A stretch of 64,000 nt of DNA, taken from contig CAJNOL010000156.1 in the NCBI GenBank assembly GCA_905250125.1, positions 62,001 to 126,000 on the forward strand. Direction: 5' to 3'. A program made the translations under genes and the position numbers. This document shows positions 21,036 through 33,860 of the stretch, one piece after another. The DNA comes from Rotaria sordida. Lineage: Eukaryota > Rotifera > Eurotatoria > Philodinida > Philodinidae. A model generated the notes under the pieces. It did not search any database. It saw only the letters and a list, made by a program, of their open reading frames with translations, and was not told the origin of the DNA. Within the stretch, counting starts at the first letter, position 1; each line of letters begins with the position of its first letter.

Positions 21036-24000
21036 ATTTTTTTTATTAGATCTAAAATTTATTATTCCATCTTTATCTTTAAATATTTCTAGAAAGAAAT
21101 AAAAATTTTCAAACAAATATATTTTTTATTTAATATCAAAGAATCATAAGATATGAACAAAATATATTCATTTGTTTGATTGAATATTCATTTGAAAATG
21201 TTCGAAATCGATAACGGATATGTTAAAAGTTTTGTGCCATTCTTTATTTTATATGTACAGTAGTCGATAAAAGTCTTTGCTTCGGCAGCTCTCGGTCACT
21301 ATATGTGCTGGAGGTCTGGACATTTTGTATACATACACTTCACCAAGAATATAGGTTATTAGTATTGCGGTGTCGTTATTGCTTGATTGCAAAGATAGTT
21401 ATGATGGATGACACCTATTTTTGTTAGCAATCTTATAACTCTTGAAAAGGAAAAGTATTCCTGTGCCAGCGGACTCATCAATCCTTTCAAAAACTATGCT
21501 GATTGTTGTGAAGAGAAATCATGTACTGCCATTTGGAGGACAATAACTTAATGATAGCTCAATGACACAAATTTAAACTTTTTAAGAAGCTTTCTCTACA
21601 GTTAGACATGATAACCTACAAGTTTTAGAAGCGAATCTTCTACTAAAGGGAAATGGAACATAGATGATCATCTTATTAGTTCCAAGAATTCAAAAAACAT
21701 CAATATTCGAGCAAATGAACTTATCTTTTAGATGAAGAAAAATCATAGATGGAACTTCATCTACATGTAAAAATATCAAGAATTAATCATATATTTAGTA
21801 AGAAACAATGCAAAATTTTATATACAATCTGTGTTAGGTTACAATGCCCAAAGCAATAAATAGATGTCGTCTATCATAACTTTCTTCGTCATTAAGCAAT
21901 AATGACGCTGTAATTCCAATGACCTAAACTCTTGGTACACAAATTTTCAGACCTCCAGCGCATACCGTGACCGAGATCGACTGGAGTGGACACTTTTTGT
22001 CCACTGCTATAACTCTATTCAAGAACATGATAAAACGTTGATCGTTCTTTTTTCAAAAGATACGCCATTGAATGTTCTATTGTGATCATAAGACCAAATC
22101 TTTATAGATATTTTCGAAATTTTAATAGACCATTAACACTGAACACGTGCATGATTGTGTTATTTCCCACAAAAAAAAACATCGGAAGAGTCGATTTTGG
22201 GATTGACAACTGAGGTCATTTTTAACCGAATTAATTTTAGATAAAATAGACTGTCCCAGACAGTGTAAAAAACCAAAACGTTCATCACTCCACTAATACT
22301 TCTTATGGAACTAGTACTGATTTCTGCTCAACATATTTTCATCAGCTTCAATTGAAGACAAATTCTCATTGTATTATTTCGTTAAGCTTAATACTTCTTT
22401 TTTTTTTTTACTATTTCTTTCCACAGTCGAGGAAGTTTAATCTAGTAATTTGCACATCAAGCTCACTGTTTTTAGACGATGTATTTGAGAGCAGCTCAGC
22501 AAAAAAAGCGTTTTATTTGAGGACAAAGCATTCAGATCGACTGGCACAGACGTTATTTTTCACTTGTATTTGATATGAAAATAAGTAGTAATCTTCATGC
22601 TTTGAAGTCCATATTGGATCTCTGATTGGCTCTAAACATTAGAACAAAAATGAATAAACAAGAATTCTCAAAACTAAAATTCAACAATTTTCGGCTTTCT
22701 CTTATTTTTCTTTTTAGGAAATAACACAATGGTACACTTATTCAGTATTAGGAGTCTATTAAAATTTAGATTTGGTCTCGTGATAAAAAAAATCAATGTC
22801 TTATCATGTTTCTCAATAGAGTTATATGTAAAACAAAAAATGTCGCAAAAGTTTTGCTGCACCAGATAATATCTAAAACTTATTGATGACATTATTCGCT
22901 TATACATGAATAGAATACATATATAATTCAAAATAGTGTACTCTCGAAACATTTAGTAAATATCAAATAATGGATCATATTCTGGATTTAGTTATAATAT
23001 TTCGAAATATTTTTTGATATGCCGACTGCCTGTCTATTGATTAATCATTGGATACAATTCTAATAATAGTACCAAGTAGCCCAGCCGGTTATCAGGTGAT
23101 AACCCATCAAAACTATTTCGTTTGTTTTTTAGATGAATTTTTCTTGTTGGAGCAAAATCTAAAAGCAACGCAATTAGCACATCAATGGATAAACAATTTT
23201 ATACTCTCTACTTCTATGACCTTTTCAAGGTTTTTAGTGCTGTCATTAATGAGAAAAAAGTTTGGAACTAAAGTCTACTGATATTTTTCTACGCATATCG
23301 AAAAACATGTTTTCCAAAACGAGACTTAGTGTATGAAACACTCATTCTTACGCTTTCAGATGTTGAATTTAATTCTGAACAAAATGTTGTTACCACTAAG
23401 TTGAAGAATATAAACGATTAGATTGTATCGAAATAAAAAAAAGAAGAACAATTATATAATTCTGTCAGACATAGCTTTTTTCTCAGTTTTTATTTCATGA
23501 TTATTCTCGCAAATATTTCTTCTGAAACATATTATCAAAAGATGCAGAATTTTTTGGAGAATTCGATGCCAATATTGCCATTTTAGAGAACCATTGTTTT
23601 AAAAAATTTACATGATTTTTCCATTTTTTTGATCGTCACAATTGGACGATCGAGTAATCGCTATTGAATGACTATAGAATAACTTTTTGAAAATGTATCT
23701 GAGTGGTCAAAAACATATATATATATATTGAATTTTCTGTTAAATAAAAAGAAAAGATTCAAGAAATAATAACAAATCATAAAAGTATCAACAAGGCTCT
23801 TTAATAAATTTTCTCAATTAAGAAAAATTAATAAGCATACCAGACGGAAACAATTGTCCATGACAGTCTGTTAAATGATATTTAGCTCTTATCAATAGTA
23901 TCGTTATCATCTGCAACTAAATCGAGGTAAGTAAAGGAGATACGCATCATAGCTAAAAAGTCTTAATTGCATTCTCTCTATACATTCGGTACATATATAT

Positions 24001-24211
24001 GTCAATACAACTGTTATTTACTAAAAGGTTGTAACAGTAGAATAAGAACGATAACAACAGCTGCAAATTATCATTATCTGTCGTTTCGAGCTGCACAATA
24101 GTACGAATAACGATATCATAACTAATTTCGACTCAGATCAAATCGAGGAGAAAATAAAAGAGAAGAAAAAAAAACGTGCGTTCATTATATACAAAATTTC
24201 ATCACTTGACA
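21036..24211. other. Intergenic between the two aminopeptidase genes
   Basis: 3.2 kb separating the tandem genes. Apart from the element at 21258-22006 I see only AT-rich sequence; open frames at 22352-22573, 22674-22952 and 23048-23281 have no domain, no splice partner and no homology to the flanking genes. The promoter of aminopeptidase 2 should be at its right end. Confidence 0.5.
21258..22006. mobile_element. Non-autonomous element with long inverted repeats, Tc1/mariner-like
   Basis: About 749 bp. The left arm (21258 to about 21430) and right arm (about 21835-22006) are imperfect complements of roughly 170 bp; shared blocks include TCTCGGTCAC, GCTGGAGGTCTG and AAGTTATGAT or close variants. 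Ends begin CAGTAG and CAGTGG; TA lies at the left flank. The centre has no recognisable coding sequence. Confidence 0.7.
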
Positions 24212-27200
24212 ATGTCATGGATTATAGTTGATGTTGTATTTTATTGTATATCGTTGATCACTGTTGGTGCACTTGCTGGTCGTATATCACAATCAACACA
24301 AGAAGTCAATACATTTGTGACACCATTAAATATATCAACAATACAAACAACTCAAAATTTAAATCAATCAACATGTATTGAAGATGAATGTAATCCACGT
24401 TTATTATCAGATTTAGAAGTTCATAGTTATGAATTAGAATATATCTATAATAATATCAATGATACAACAGTACAAGGACGTGTAACAATTGATTTTACAC
24501 TTAAACAACCTATTAATCAACTTATTTATCATGCAAAACGAATGCTTCAACTTGATGAACCAGTACTTTATGAAGATGGTGTTCATCGTCTTGTTACAAT
24601 GGGAAAGTATCCACCACATAATTATATTAGTTTACGTCTTTTATTGGAAAATTCATCATTTACACCAAATCGATATAGTTTAAAACAAAAATTTATTGTC
24701 AGTTTAATTGATGGTAATGTAGGTTTTTATCAAACTTTATTTAATGATGGTAATGGAACAATACGGTAAAGACATATTTTTCTAGAGATGTTTCGAGTTT
24801 TACTTTGTTGTTTTTTTTTGTTTATTTAGGAAATTATTAGCTTCAAAATTTCAACCAACCGATGCTCGAAAAGCATTTCCTTGTTTTGATGAACCACAAT
24901 TTAAAGCTGTCTTCAAAATAGCTATTCTCCATCCGGAAGATACTATTGCTATAGCAAATTTTCCTAATGTATGTTTTTTGTAATATATATATATATAAAT
25001 ATATTTCTTTTTAAATTGAATTATTGTTTTCAATAGATTGAAGAAACAATCGAAAATGGTTTACGTCGAACAGTATTTGCTGATACATTTCGTATGAGTA
25101 CTTATCTTGCTGCTTGGGCTGTTCTTCCTAATACATATGGACAACTAGTCAGTAATGAAGATGAACCAAAAGTATGTGTATATATGTGCAGTTTGACAAG
25201 AATTTTATTGTTTTTAATGATATATCTATTCTAGGTAACTGTATGGGCTCGTCGTGAACCTACAGATAATGGTCATACTGCATTAGCACTTGAAATAGCT
25301 CTTAATTCTGTTTCATTTTTTACTGATTATTTTAATACATCAGAAGCTGTTACACCTAAAATTGGTAACTATATTGAATTTGTTTATAATATTTTAATTT
25401 GAAATTGTCTAATAAGATCTTTTGGCTGTACCGGATTTTGCATCGGGTGCAATGGAAAATTGGGGTTTAGTTTCGTTTCGTGAAGATCGTGTAATATTTA
25501 ATGAAAAAATTGCATCAATAGTTCAAAAACAACAATTAGGTGAAACAATGGCACATGAAATTGCTCATTTTTGTAAGTTTAATTAATAAAAATTAGCTAT
25601 GAAAATCATGATTATATATAGGGTTTGGTAATTATGTAACATGTAAATGGTGGAATAATCTATGGTTAAATGAAGCTATGGCTACTTGGCTTTCATATAA
25701 GCCTTTTTCAGTTTATTATCCTAACTGGAATATGGTAGAATAAGTTTTTTCTTATCATATTTAACTAAGATTAAAGAATATTTCTTTGTTTAAAGGAATT
25801 ACAAGCATTAACTGAAGAAGTTATTCCTGTTATGTGGGATGATGCAAAACCATCATCACATCCAGTTGTTGTTCGAAATGTAACAAGTGCTGCTGATATA
25901 ACTAGTTTATTTAATTCTATAACATATTCAAAAGGTGCAAGTATATTACGTATGTTAGAAAAAATAGTTGGTTCAAATACATTTCGTGATGGTTTACGAG
26001 ATTATTTAAAAACAAATGCATTTGATATTGGCGATCCAACTATATTTTATAATAAATTATTTAAAAATATAAGTGGAGAAAAATTTATGAAAAATTGGCT
26101 TGAAGAATTAAATTATCCAATATTAAATGTTGATTTAAATGTTAATAATAATGGTACATATATTACATTTAATCAATCACGTTTTATTATTTCAAATGTT
26201 CTTGATTCATCAAATCTAAATAGTAATTATCGATGGATGATTAATATTCAATGTGTCTTAGGTATAATTATTTTTGTTAAAAAATGATTTTTAAGAAATG
26301 ATAATCTTTTCTGTTTTTTACATAGGTGGTAATTATTCAGATTCTGATATAACTAATCTAGGTGAAGATACAATTGATTTTATTCTTGAAACAGAACAAG
26401 AAACTCAATTTTTGCCTGGAAAATTTTATACATGGATAAAATGTAATCGAGATTTTCAAGGTTTTTTTGTTACTAACTATTTATCAAATTTATCAACATA
26501 TTCAAGTTGGCAACATTTTTCATTCGTATTAGACGCGGAACCAACAGTAAGTTTTAAACAAAAAATTTTTTTAATTTCATTAATCTTCTTTTTTCTTTGT
26601 TCTTTTAAAAAATAGTTTTTTTCTGATGAAGATAAAGTTAATTTACTTCAAGATTCATTTTTACTTGCTTATAAAGGTTTAATTGATTATATTGAACCAT
26701 TACGTATTGTAAGTTCATTAATGAATACAACTAGTAAACAATCTGTTATATGGTGTACATTTCAATGGCATTGGGATATATTAACTGAGTTAGTTGAACA
26801 TTTACCTAATACATGGACAAAATTTAAAGTTAGAAGATATAAAATTTTATTTGAAATTTCTTTTTTTATTTTTATTTACTTATAGGATTTTGCAATTAAA
26901 CAAATTCTATCATCTGGAACAACAGTTGATGATATTCTAGAAATAAATTCAACTGATGATCATAATACAAAGTAGAATTAAAAAAATTTCTTATTTTAAT
27001 TTCGAAATAATAGAGTACTATTTAATATAAAATTAAGTCAAAACGATACATTTATGTATTATATCAGAGCTGGACAAAGTATTCGTACTTGTATTCGAAG
27101 AGTTGAATATTCGAAATCGTAGATAAGTATGTACTATATCGACATGATACGTGATAAAATTGTAGTTCATATTTTTCGAGATGAAATAAATAACTGATTT

Positions 27201-30091
27201 CTTCTTTTTGTGCTATACATACATGTATTCAAATAAATAGGGACACATCACACCATGGGTGATAGTATTTTTGATTGCCAAATTTTTTTTCAGCGTTCAT
27301 TTCACATTATTGTTTTTATAAAATGTGGATGTTACTTTATACCGACAACAACTTCACCCTCACTCTCACTCTAAGATCTTGTTACTGTCAATCAGACCAA
27401 TTAGCTAAGGGATCGTTGACATAGATGAGAACCAAAGTATAATTTACAAAGCAAACAATATGGATATTATAACATTAGCCTAGGAAACAATATTTTTTAA
27501 ATGGATGTATAGTTTTTCAACAGATACACGTATCTCATTCATTAATTGCTTTGACCATACATTGATTGCTTTGATCATATATTAATCTGCCTTTCGTATA
27601 CATGATTCATTCTTACTGAATAAAAAAATTTGTTGTTATAATTTTACGAATCAATTAGGATGTGGGTACTAGTGAAGAGAAGACCCTCACACGCACCCTT
27701 CTTTTGATGATAAACCAAAAAAATTTGGTAGAGCTTGGTACTTTTCTATATTGAAAGCAGTTTACTTTTCCTCAAGAAAAATCTTTATGTTCCTCTATAT
27801 TAATTTTGTCCAAAATACTGATCAGTACCAGCTACATCGACTTTTATTGAAAGAATATTTTGTCAAAACGACTTTGTAATGCGTCCATATTGTGCATCAT
27901 TGACCTCAAAGAATGTATACTTGATTATTTGTCTTAAATGTAATAAGATTTTTGTATAGTTTGATTGCTTCAAACTTAATAATAAACAAAAAACAATAAT
28001 AACAATATTCTGACGCATGATTCTTACAATTTCTCGGCCTCAAAATTGATCCGTAATTTCTAAAACTACTAATTAAATTTTCTCTAGTGAGGTTTTAGGA
28101 AACTCACTCTTAGGCACTTGTACTCGAGAAAGTTTGTACTTGTCCAGCTCTGCATTATGTATTGATTAAGCGTTTTTGAAACTTGTCTGTTAGTCAGCGA
28201 GAGAAGTATCTACAAGAAAACGTTTCTGATATCTAAGAGTTTCTTACTTTAAAGTATAACAATTATTCAAATGGAATAATCTCTTCTATTTTAATAGATT
28301 ATTGAAAGGTTTACAATTTTCATCTCTTTGTCGAATGGGTTATAAAGATGCTATTGAACGAGCAAGTGCACTATTTAAATCAATACCTGTTGAATATTTT
28401 AATGGTAGTAATGTTGATGTCAAGTAATGATATAAAATTTGAAAGAAAAATATTATTATTTGTTTTTTTTTATTAAAATTTCCTTTTTTAGTATTGGTCC
28501 AGATTTTTTATCAGTAGTTTATGTATGCCATTTAAAGAATAATGATAATGAAACTGATTGGAATATGATGTACAATTATTATAAAACTGCAGTGGCACCA
28601 CAAGAACAAACACGCGCTTTAGTTGCTATTAGTTCAACTAAGAATAAAGATCGATTAAATCGGTAAAAGCCGTTAACAAAATCCTGACGAGATTAAAATG
28701 TGAAACACGATGCAGCTACTGCTGCTGCTGCTAATTACAGGAAGATTGTTTTGTTCCACCTATTTTGGAGCACATTTCTTCACCGTCCTCTTATTTAATC
28801 TTTTAGATATGCAATAAGACACTAATTCAGATATTATTCGCATATGATCTGTGATTAGAAATGTGCGGGACCAATTTTAGTCCCGGTCGCGGTCATCGTC
28901 ACCGGGATTACCCGAAAGAAAAGTTGCTGAGACTGGGATTGAGATTAAGGGAAAAAACAGTTGTCCCAATCTGAATTAAAGATTATAGCTAAATATTCTA
29001 TAGTTTTAAGCGAATTATCTTACAAATCATCTATCAGAACATAATTCAAGAGAGACGATCCCAAAAAGCCCTAGTTATTGCCTAAATATAATAAAAAACC
29101 GAGTATTGAAGAATATTTTTAGATGTGATACGAATAAATTCTGGAATAGTTTTCTCTAGATCGTGACTAAGACTGGGACCGAGACTTGACCAGATTTACT
29201 AGAATTATGACCAGGACCGGGACCAAAACACTTGATCCCGCATATCTATATCTGTAATCATTTATCAGCGTCTTACACGGTCTGTGGCACGAGTTAGGGA
29301 GAAGTGTTACTAAGGTGTCTATAAAGATTAGAACCCGTTGAGTCCAAAATTTTCGGTTCCGAAGCCAGTTTATTGCAATTTCTGGAATCCAGAGTCGGTT
29401 AACAGAAAAATTTCAGACTCGAATCAATCCGACGGGCTCTAGTCAAAGTCTATGATGGCATCTGACTACGGTCTGTGGGGAAGGGGCGAGATCCAAATTC
29501 TTACCCCTATACTTCAGCATCCCTCTTAGATCGTGTTTCACAAAAATATCAGAAGAGCCGTGTTTTTTTTTTGGAATAATTGTTTTTTTGTTTAAATAGA
29601 TTACTTAATGAAGGTTTAGAAAGTGGACCGAAAAAAATTAAAAGACAAGATTTTTTTGCTATGATGGCTTATATGAGTCGTCATCCAATTGGACGAGAAG
29701 TAGCATGGACATTTTATAAAAATAATTTTCAAAAACTGATTAATATGTAAGTAGTTTAAAGAAACACAAATATATATTAAAAAAAAGACTGTTTTTCTTC
29801 TCCAGTTTTACACTTGAAAATCGTCGATTAGGTACAGTTATTAATTCAATTACACGTTCATTTCAAAATGAATCGTATCTTGAAGAAGTAAAATATTTAT
29901 TTAGAAAAAAAAACATCTTTAATATTTATTTATCGTTTTAGATGAATCAATTATTCTTACTTTATCCGAATGCAGGTGCTGGAACATCAGCACGTAAACA
30001 AGCCATTGATCAAGTAAATATGAATATTGAATGGGTCAGATCAAGAGAACAAAGTCTACTTGATGCACTTGAAACATTATCTCGACAATAA
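24212..30091 (+). CDS. Membrane alanyl-type aminopeptidase, M1 family (catalytically intact)
   Basis: Fifteen exons (24212-24765, 24830-24968, 25037-25171, 25235-25364, 25417-25572, 25622-25734, 25796-26261, 26326-26546, 26616-26828, 26886-26971, 28298-28423, 28492-28662, 29600-29746, 29806-29887, 29942-30091) give 962 residues. M1 aminopeptidases remove N-terminal residues from peptides with a single zinc ion. All signatures are present: GAMEN 330-334 (substrate N-terminus binding), HEIAH 366-370 with the third zinc ligand Glu389 in WLNEA, and the transition-state Tyr in ITYSKGAS. A hydrophobic helix at about 3-25 is probably a signal anchor, placing the enzyme at the cell surface. The C-terminal exons encode the ERAP1-like helical domain. 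The ATG at 24212 was chosen as the first in-frame ATG. Intron positions and four C-terminal exon sizes match gene 1. Confidence 0.93.
27065..28152. mobile_element. hAT-like non-autonomous element
   Basis: Fills most of intron 10 of aminopeptidase 2. The ends are CAGAGCTGGACAA and its complement TTGTCCAGCTCTG. Flanking 8-mers TATTATAT and CATTATGT agree at 6 of 8 positions, consistent with an aged hAT target duplication. About 1.09 kb; no intact transposase frame is seen inside. Confidence 0.65.
28699..29542. mobile_element. Intronic repeat with TGTGAAACACGAT ends, carrying a nested element
   Basis: Lies in intron 12 of aminopeptidase 2. The left end TGTGAAACACGAT and right end ATCGTGTTTCACA are perfect 13-bp inverted repeats. 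The left 110 bp (with a GCTGCTGCTGCTAATTACAG block) is related to sequence in a PSMB1 intron and an MCMBP intron, so this is a dispersed family. A second element occupies 28856-29248. Confidence 0.65.
28856..29248. mobile_element. Small GC-richer element nested in the previous repeat
   Basis: The left end TAGAAATGTGCGGGACCAA and the right end TTGATCCCGCATATCTA are imperfect inverted repeats, and the subterminal GACCGGGAC-type words recur at both ends. It is noticeably richer in G and C than its surroundings. hAT-like by its ends, but that assignment is weak. Confidence 0.5.
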
Positions 30092-32892
30092 TTATTCAAT
30101 TGTTTTTCTGTACCATAGTTTGTAAATAGTTTTTTATGCAGTGTTGTTTTTATGTATTTAATATAAAAGAGTGTAAAAAAAAACCATGTAATGATATGGC
30201 TTTGTGTTTTTGTTTCGAATAAAGAACGTTTTTTTTTTGATTGAATAACATTTTAGTAGCACTTTTTTTTCTGTCGATAGTATTCGTTTAATTATTGATA
30301 TCTAACCGGTGGATGATAATGAATCGGACTGCCTGTAAATGCAATTTTCCAATCATTTACTATTCATATATCAAAAGATGGAGAATTTCAAGCTCTACAA
30401 AACTGTGTATTTCAGTTCTACAAAGAACTTTTTGTTTAATTTCGAAGCAACCAACATACTGTGTATTTCTACTGCGAAACTAAAAGCAAACGAAAAAAAG
30501 AATGATATCGTTACTGAGAAATTCATTAGGTTTCTAGAAAATACAAAAATATTCTCGATGCAATCGTCTAACTTTCAAAACTTTAAACGATCGCTTCATG
30601 TAAAAATTCAGGACACAATAAATGAAAAAAAGGCGTAATTTGACATCCATTTTTGGGCCTACTCAGTTTCTAGTGAATTTTGGCGAAAGCATGTTGCACT
30701 GTAGTTTACCAGCTACCTAGTCTTGTAGATCGAGCAATTTTGATCTTTGCGACTATATGACTAGGTATATGTGTCTGAACGGCGACAAAAATTCTTTTCA
30801 TCAAAGATTATATTGTTGTTTTGATAATTAAGGTAAACAAAGTTTCGTTTGATAAAAAATTAATTTTGACACGCGTTATAGTTCTCAAGAACTAAACTTT
30901 TATAAAATGATACCTATAGATGTTACGGAACAAGAAATGATTTATATACACATTAAAAATTCATGTACTGCAACAAATAGTAAAAATTAAGTCTATCAAC
31001 AAGAACAGCTACTTATATCATGGCTACTAGATCTAATAGATGAAGATAAAAAATATAAGAACTAATAAAAAACTAACAAGAGAATTCATCTGAAAAACAA
31101 CTATCAAATAGACACTGAAGATATTCTCTAGAGGTCATGATTTATTGTCACATATAATTTCTCAATGGCAGATATTTACAAGTCAATAATGTTAAAAATC
31201 TATCATTTATGATAATGGAACAACTGGTGGTGTAACACTTATTAATACTTGTTTTCATCACAAGATTCCATACATATGCAGGAGAGTTATTATGATGGAA
31301 CACCTTGCAAAATCGATACTGATTATTTTGTCAATCGAAAATCTATTAATAGATGTTGTGATAATGCTAACTAATATTTATATGTGAACACAATCACAGG
31401 TTTGACACCATTAATACCATTTAGCATGAATGGACAACGGAAAAAATAGACATGGACCGAATTCGAATGTTTGGATTCGATCTTGACTGGGATCTTTTCC
31501 AGTCAATTAATTAAAAGAAGTAGAAATAAGTCATAAAAGAAAGGATTTCAGACTTGGTTAGGATAGATCTACATACAGTGGAATAAATGATCGAAAAATC
31601 GAAGATCTGCAGAAACACTGAGAGAAGTCAACAATGTTCAGAAATACTCGAAACCGAACCATAGAATCAATGTTTTATCTAGATTTTTCCTTCTGGAGGA
31701 ACAATTTAAAACTCCTGGAAGACGAACACCTATTTTTCAGATCATAGACATAAAGTACATGCTACGATAATCACTAACTTTATTCTATAACGGGCGCTGC
31801 CCCATTGATCCTCATGCTGAATAAAATACTGTTTATGATGCTTTCATGATTGTCCATATACTTGAAGAAACGTTTGAGTAATTGCCCAAATACTGTCTGA
31901 ACTGACTGGATAGTTTTCACAAATGAACCGTTCGTCTCGAACATTGCATCAGAATTCAAGTTCCATGCCTGCCTACGTGGACATGATTTTGTTATTATCA
32001 ATATTCAAGATAATCGCGTGGCAAATTTTCACGTCAATAGATTATTCAGAATTGCTTTTTTTATATTAAAAATCAATCATCTTTTTTTATCGTTCTGATT
32101 TCGTATACATTTACAATTAATTTTTTAAAAACAATGATAAAATATCTTTTAAAATGATGACATAATATGGAAAATAATTAAAAATTGTATTTTTTATTAA
32201 ATAGTTTTAGATCTCTATATTGGTATATAGGAATAGAGAATGAAACAATGACATCTTCACATGATTTCTCTTTTGGAAGAAATACACAACGTGTTTATTT
32301 AACATGTTAGGATTTTAGATAGTGATTTTAATGATTAGCAATGTTTGAAAACGTAAAAGCAAGAAAATAATAGAAGATCTGACCTAAGAAGACAAACACT
32401 TTTTTAAATAACTTTACGAATCAGTTAAAAAAGAACATATAGATGTACTTATTTATCTATTTATTTGATGTATGTCTAGTCTTTTTACTGTTATTTTTCC
32501 TTTTTTGTCTATTCTATGACAATTTCGAAACTCTTCTTGAATGGATCTAATTATGACGATGATGATGATGAGAAGATGGATTACTCAGAATGATAGTTAT
32601 TTTATAACTATTGGAAAAATGATTTTGATCAATCAATCTCTTCTTTAAATTCAAAATCTATTCTTGTGAAAACAAACATCAGCATCATACTGAGAATTTT
32701 TAAATATCATAGCATAATATTAAAGTTTTCAATCAACTATAATCGTTAAACTATCGACTTAAAAACATCTTTCAAACAAATAAAATATTTTTATCTGGCA
32801 TTATATCAATCAACAAATTTTCTACAAAATATTCATTTATCTTATATCTTACAATTATTCTTATCATGTAGTTTTTCGATGCGATTAAATTT

Positions 32893-32909
32893 TGTGTGTG
32901 TGTGTGTGT
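32893..32909. repeat. (GT)n microsatellite
   Basis: About eight GT units downstream of the Cys-rich protein gene. Confidence 0.8.
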
Positions 32910-32960
32910 TATAAATTTATTATTTCATTCAAAAACCTAACACTTGATAGTGTGCAATAC

Positions 32961-32983
32961 AATAAATAAATAAATAAATAAAT
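32961..32983. repeat. (AATA)n microsatellite
   Basis: Five to six AATA units in the 3' flank of the minus-strand Cys-rich gene; it may also contain its AATAAA polyadenylation signals on the plus strand by chance. Confidence 0.8.
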
Positions 32984-33008
32984 TGAATATTTTTTTGTCC
33001 ATCATTAA

Positions 33009-33860
33009 TTAATAAAATAAGAGAAATATAGTTGCAAAATTGATGAGTCCATAAGACACAAATAAAAATGAAGTGCCAATTGATTCTATCGGCATGCAAG
33101 GTTTGGTATCATTGAAAACAAAAGGATCGAATGTTTGATTGATGAAATTAGGCTCTAGTAAATAATAAATCTCTTTTACAATACTCAGATTATCAATACA
33201 ATTGGCAAGATTACATCGAAAAATCATTTCAGTCATTTGAGTATTATTAGGCAGATAATTTTGCTTAATATTTAACAAATAATCATCTGTTGAGGGATTA
33301 TAACATGTTATGTTTTCATTTCGTTGAATGAAAATATCATCCAAACTATCTTCAATTTCAAATTTTGCTTGACAAAGATCATTAATTTGACATGATCTAT
33401 AACTAGTGCAATTGATACTAGATATACCAACGTTCTCATTGTAAACTAAATCACTTATATTTTGTTTAATTGAGGTTGTATCCACTTCAGGTATATCACG
33501 AACACGAGCAAATAGGTGATTAAGAAAGTCAACATCACAACCGTTTTCCTTACATGTATACTGGATAATTGACAATAATGCAGAATTTAATTTAACTATA
33601 GTTTCTACACGACGTATATCAGTATTGTCGCATCTTTCTATACCTAAACGACCTGTAGCAACACGTTTTTGATGATCAATTTCCACAAGTACTGAGCATT
33701 GTGAATTGTCTCGTTCAATAAATTTACATGTATTGTTTACAGGTATACTGCCATTAATTGGTATGCGAATAAAAGCACATAACTGTGCACATCGAAGCGA
33801 TTCAGAAATAGTCACTAGAGCCAGAAGAATCAAAAGAAAGCATGCACGAGTAAATTTCAT
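33009..33860 (-). CDS. Secreted or GPI-anchored Cys-rich protein, family unknown
   Basis: A single-exon frame of 283 codons from the ATG at 33860; the open frame extends upstream, but this Met begins a clear signal peptide (MKFTRACFLLILLALVTISES). The mature part has many cysteines, several in pairs expected for disulphides (LRCAQLCAF, CKENGCDVDF, CTSYRSCQINDLCQAKF, FRCNLANCID), and several N-x-S/T glycosylation sites. It ends with a hydrophobic stretch (FLFVSYGLINFATIFLLFY) with nothing after it, which fits a GPI-anchor signal better than a spanning helix. I do not recognise the family. It lacks introns, unlike nearly every other gene here. Confidence 0.75.
   Translation of the reverse strand: MKFTRACFLLILLALVTISESLRCAQLCAFIRIPINGSIPVNNTCKFIERDNSQCSVLVEIDHQKRVATGRLGIERCDNTDIRRVETIVKLNSALLSIIQYTCKENGCDVDFLNHLFARVRDIPEVDTTSIKQNISDLVYNENVGISSINCTSYRSCQINDLCQAKFEIEDSLDDIFIQRNENITCYNPSTDDYLLNIKQNYLPNNTQMTEMIFRCNLANCIDNLSIVKEIYYLLEPNFINQTFDPFVFNDTKPCMPIESIGTSFLFVSYGLINFATIFLLFY

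Larger units (their letters stand above)
30092..33008. other. Intergenic 2.9 kb
   Basis: Begins with the 3' UTR of aminopeptidase 2 (an AATAAA near 30219). A 99-codon frame at 30339-30638 and a minus frame at 31780-32001 show no domain or splice context. Two short microsatellites lie near the right end. Otherwise I see nothing I can name. Confidence 0.5.

Noticed and set aside
24176-24211. Upstream extension of aminopeptidase 2
   Set aside because: It would need a GTG start; the ATG at 24212 begins a clear signal anchor.
30339-30638. 99-codon plus-strand frame after aminopeptidase 2
   Set aside because: No domain, no clear promoter or splice sites; kept only as part of the intergenic description.
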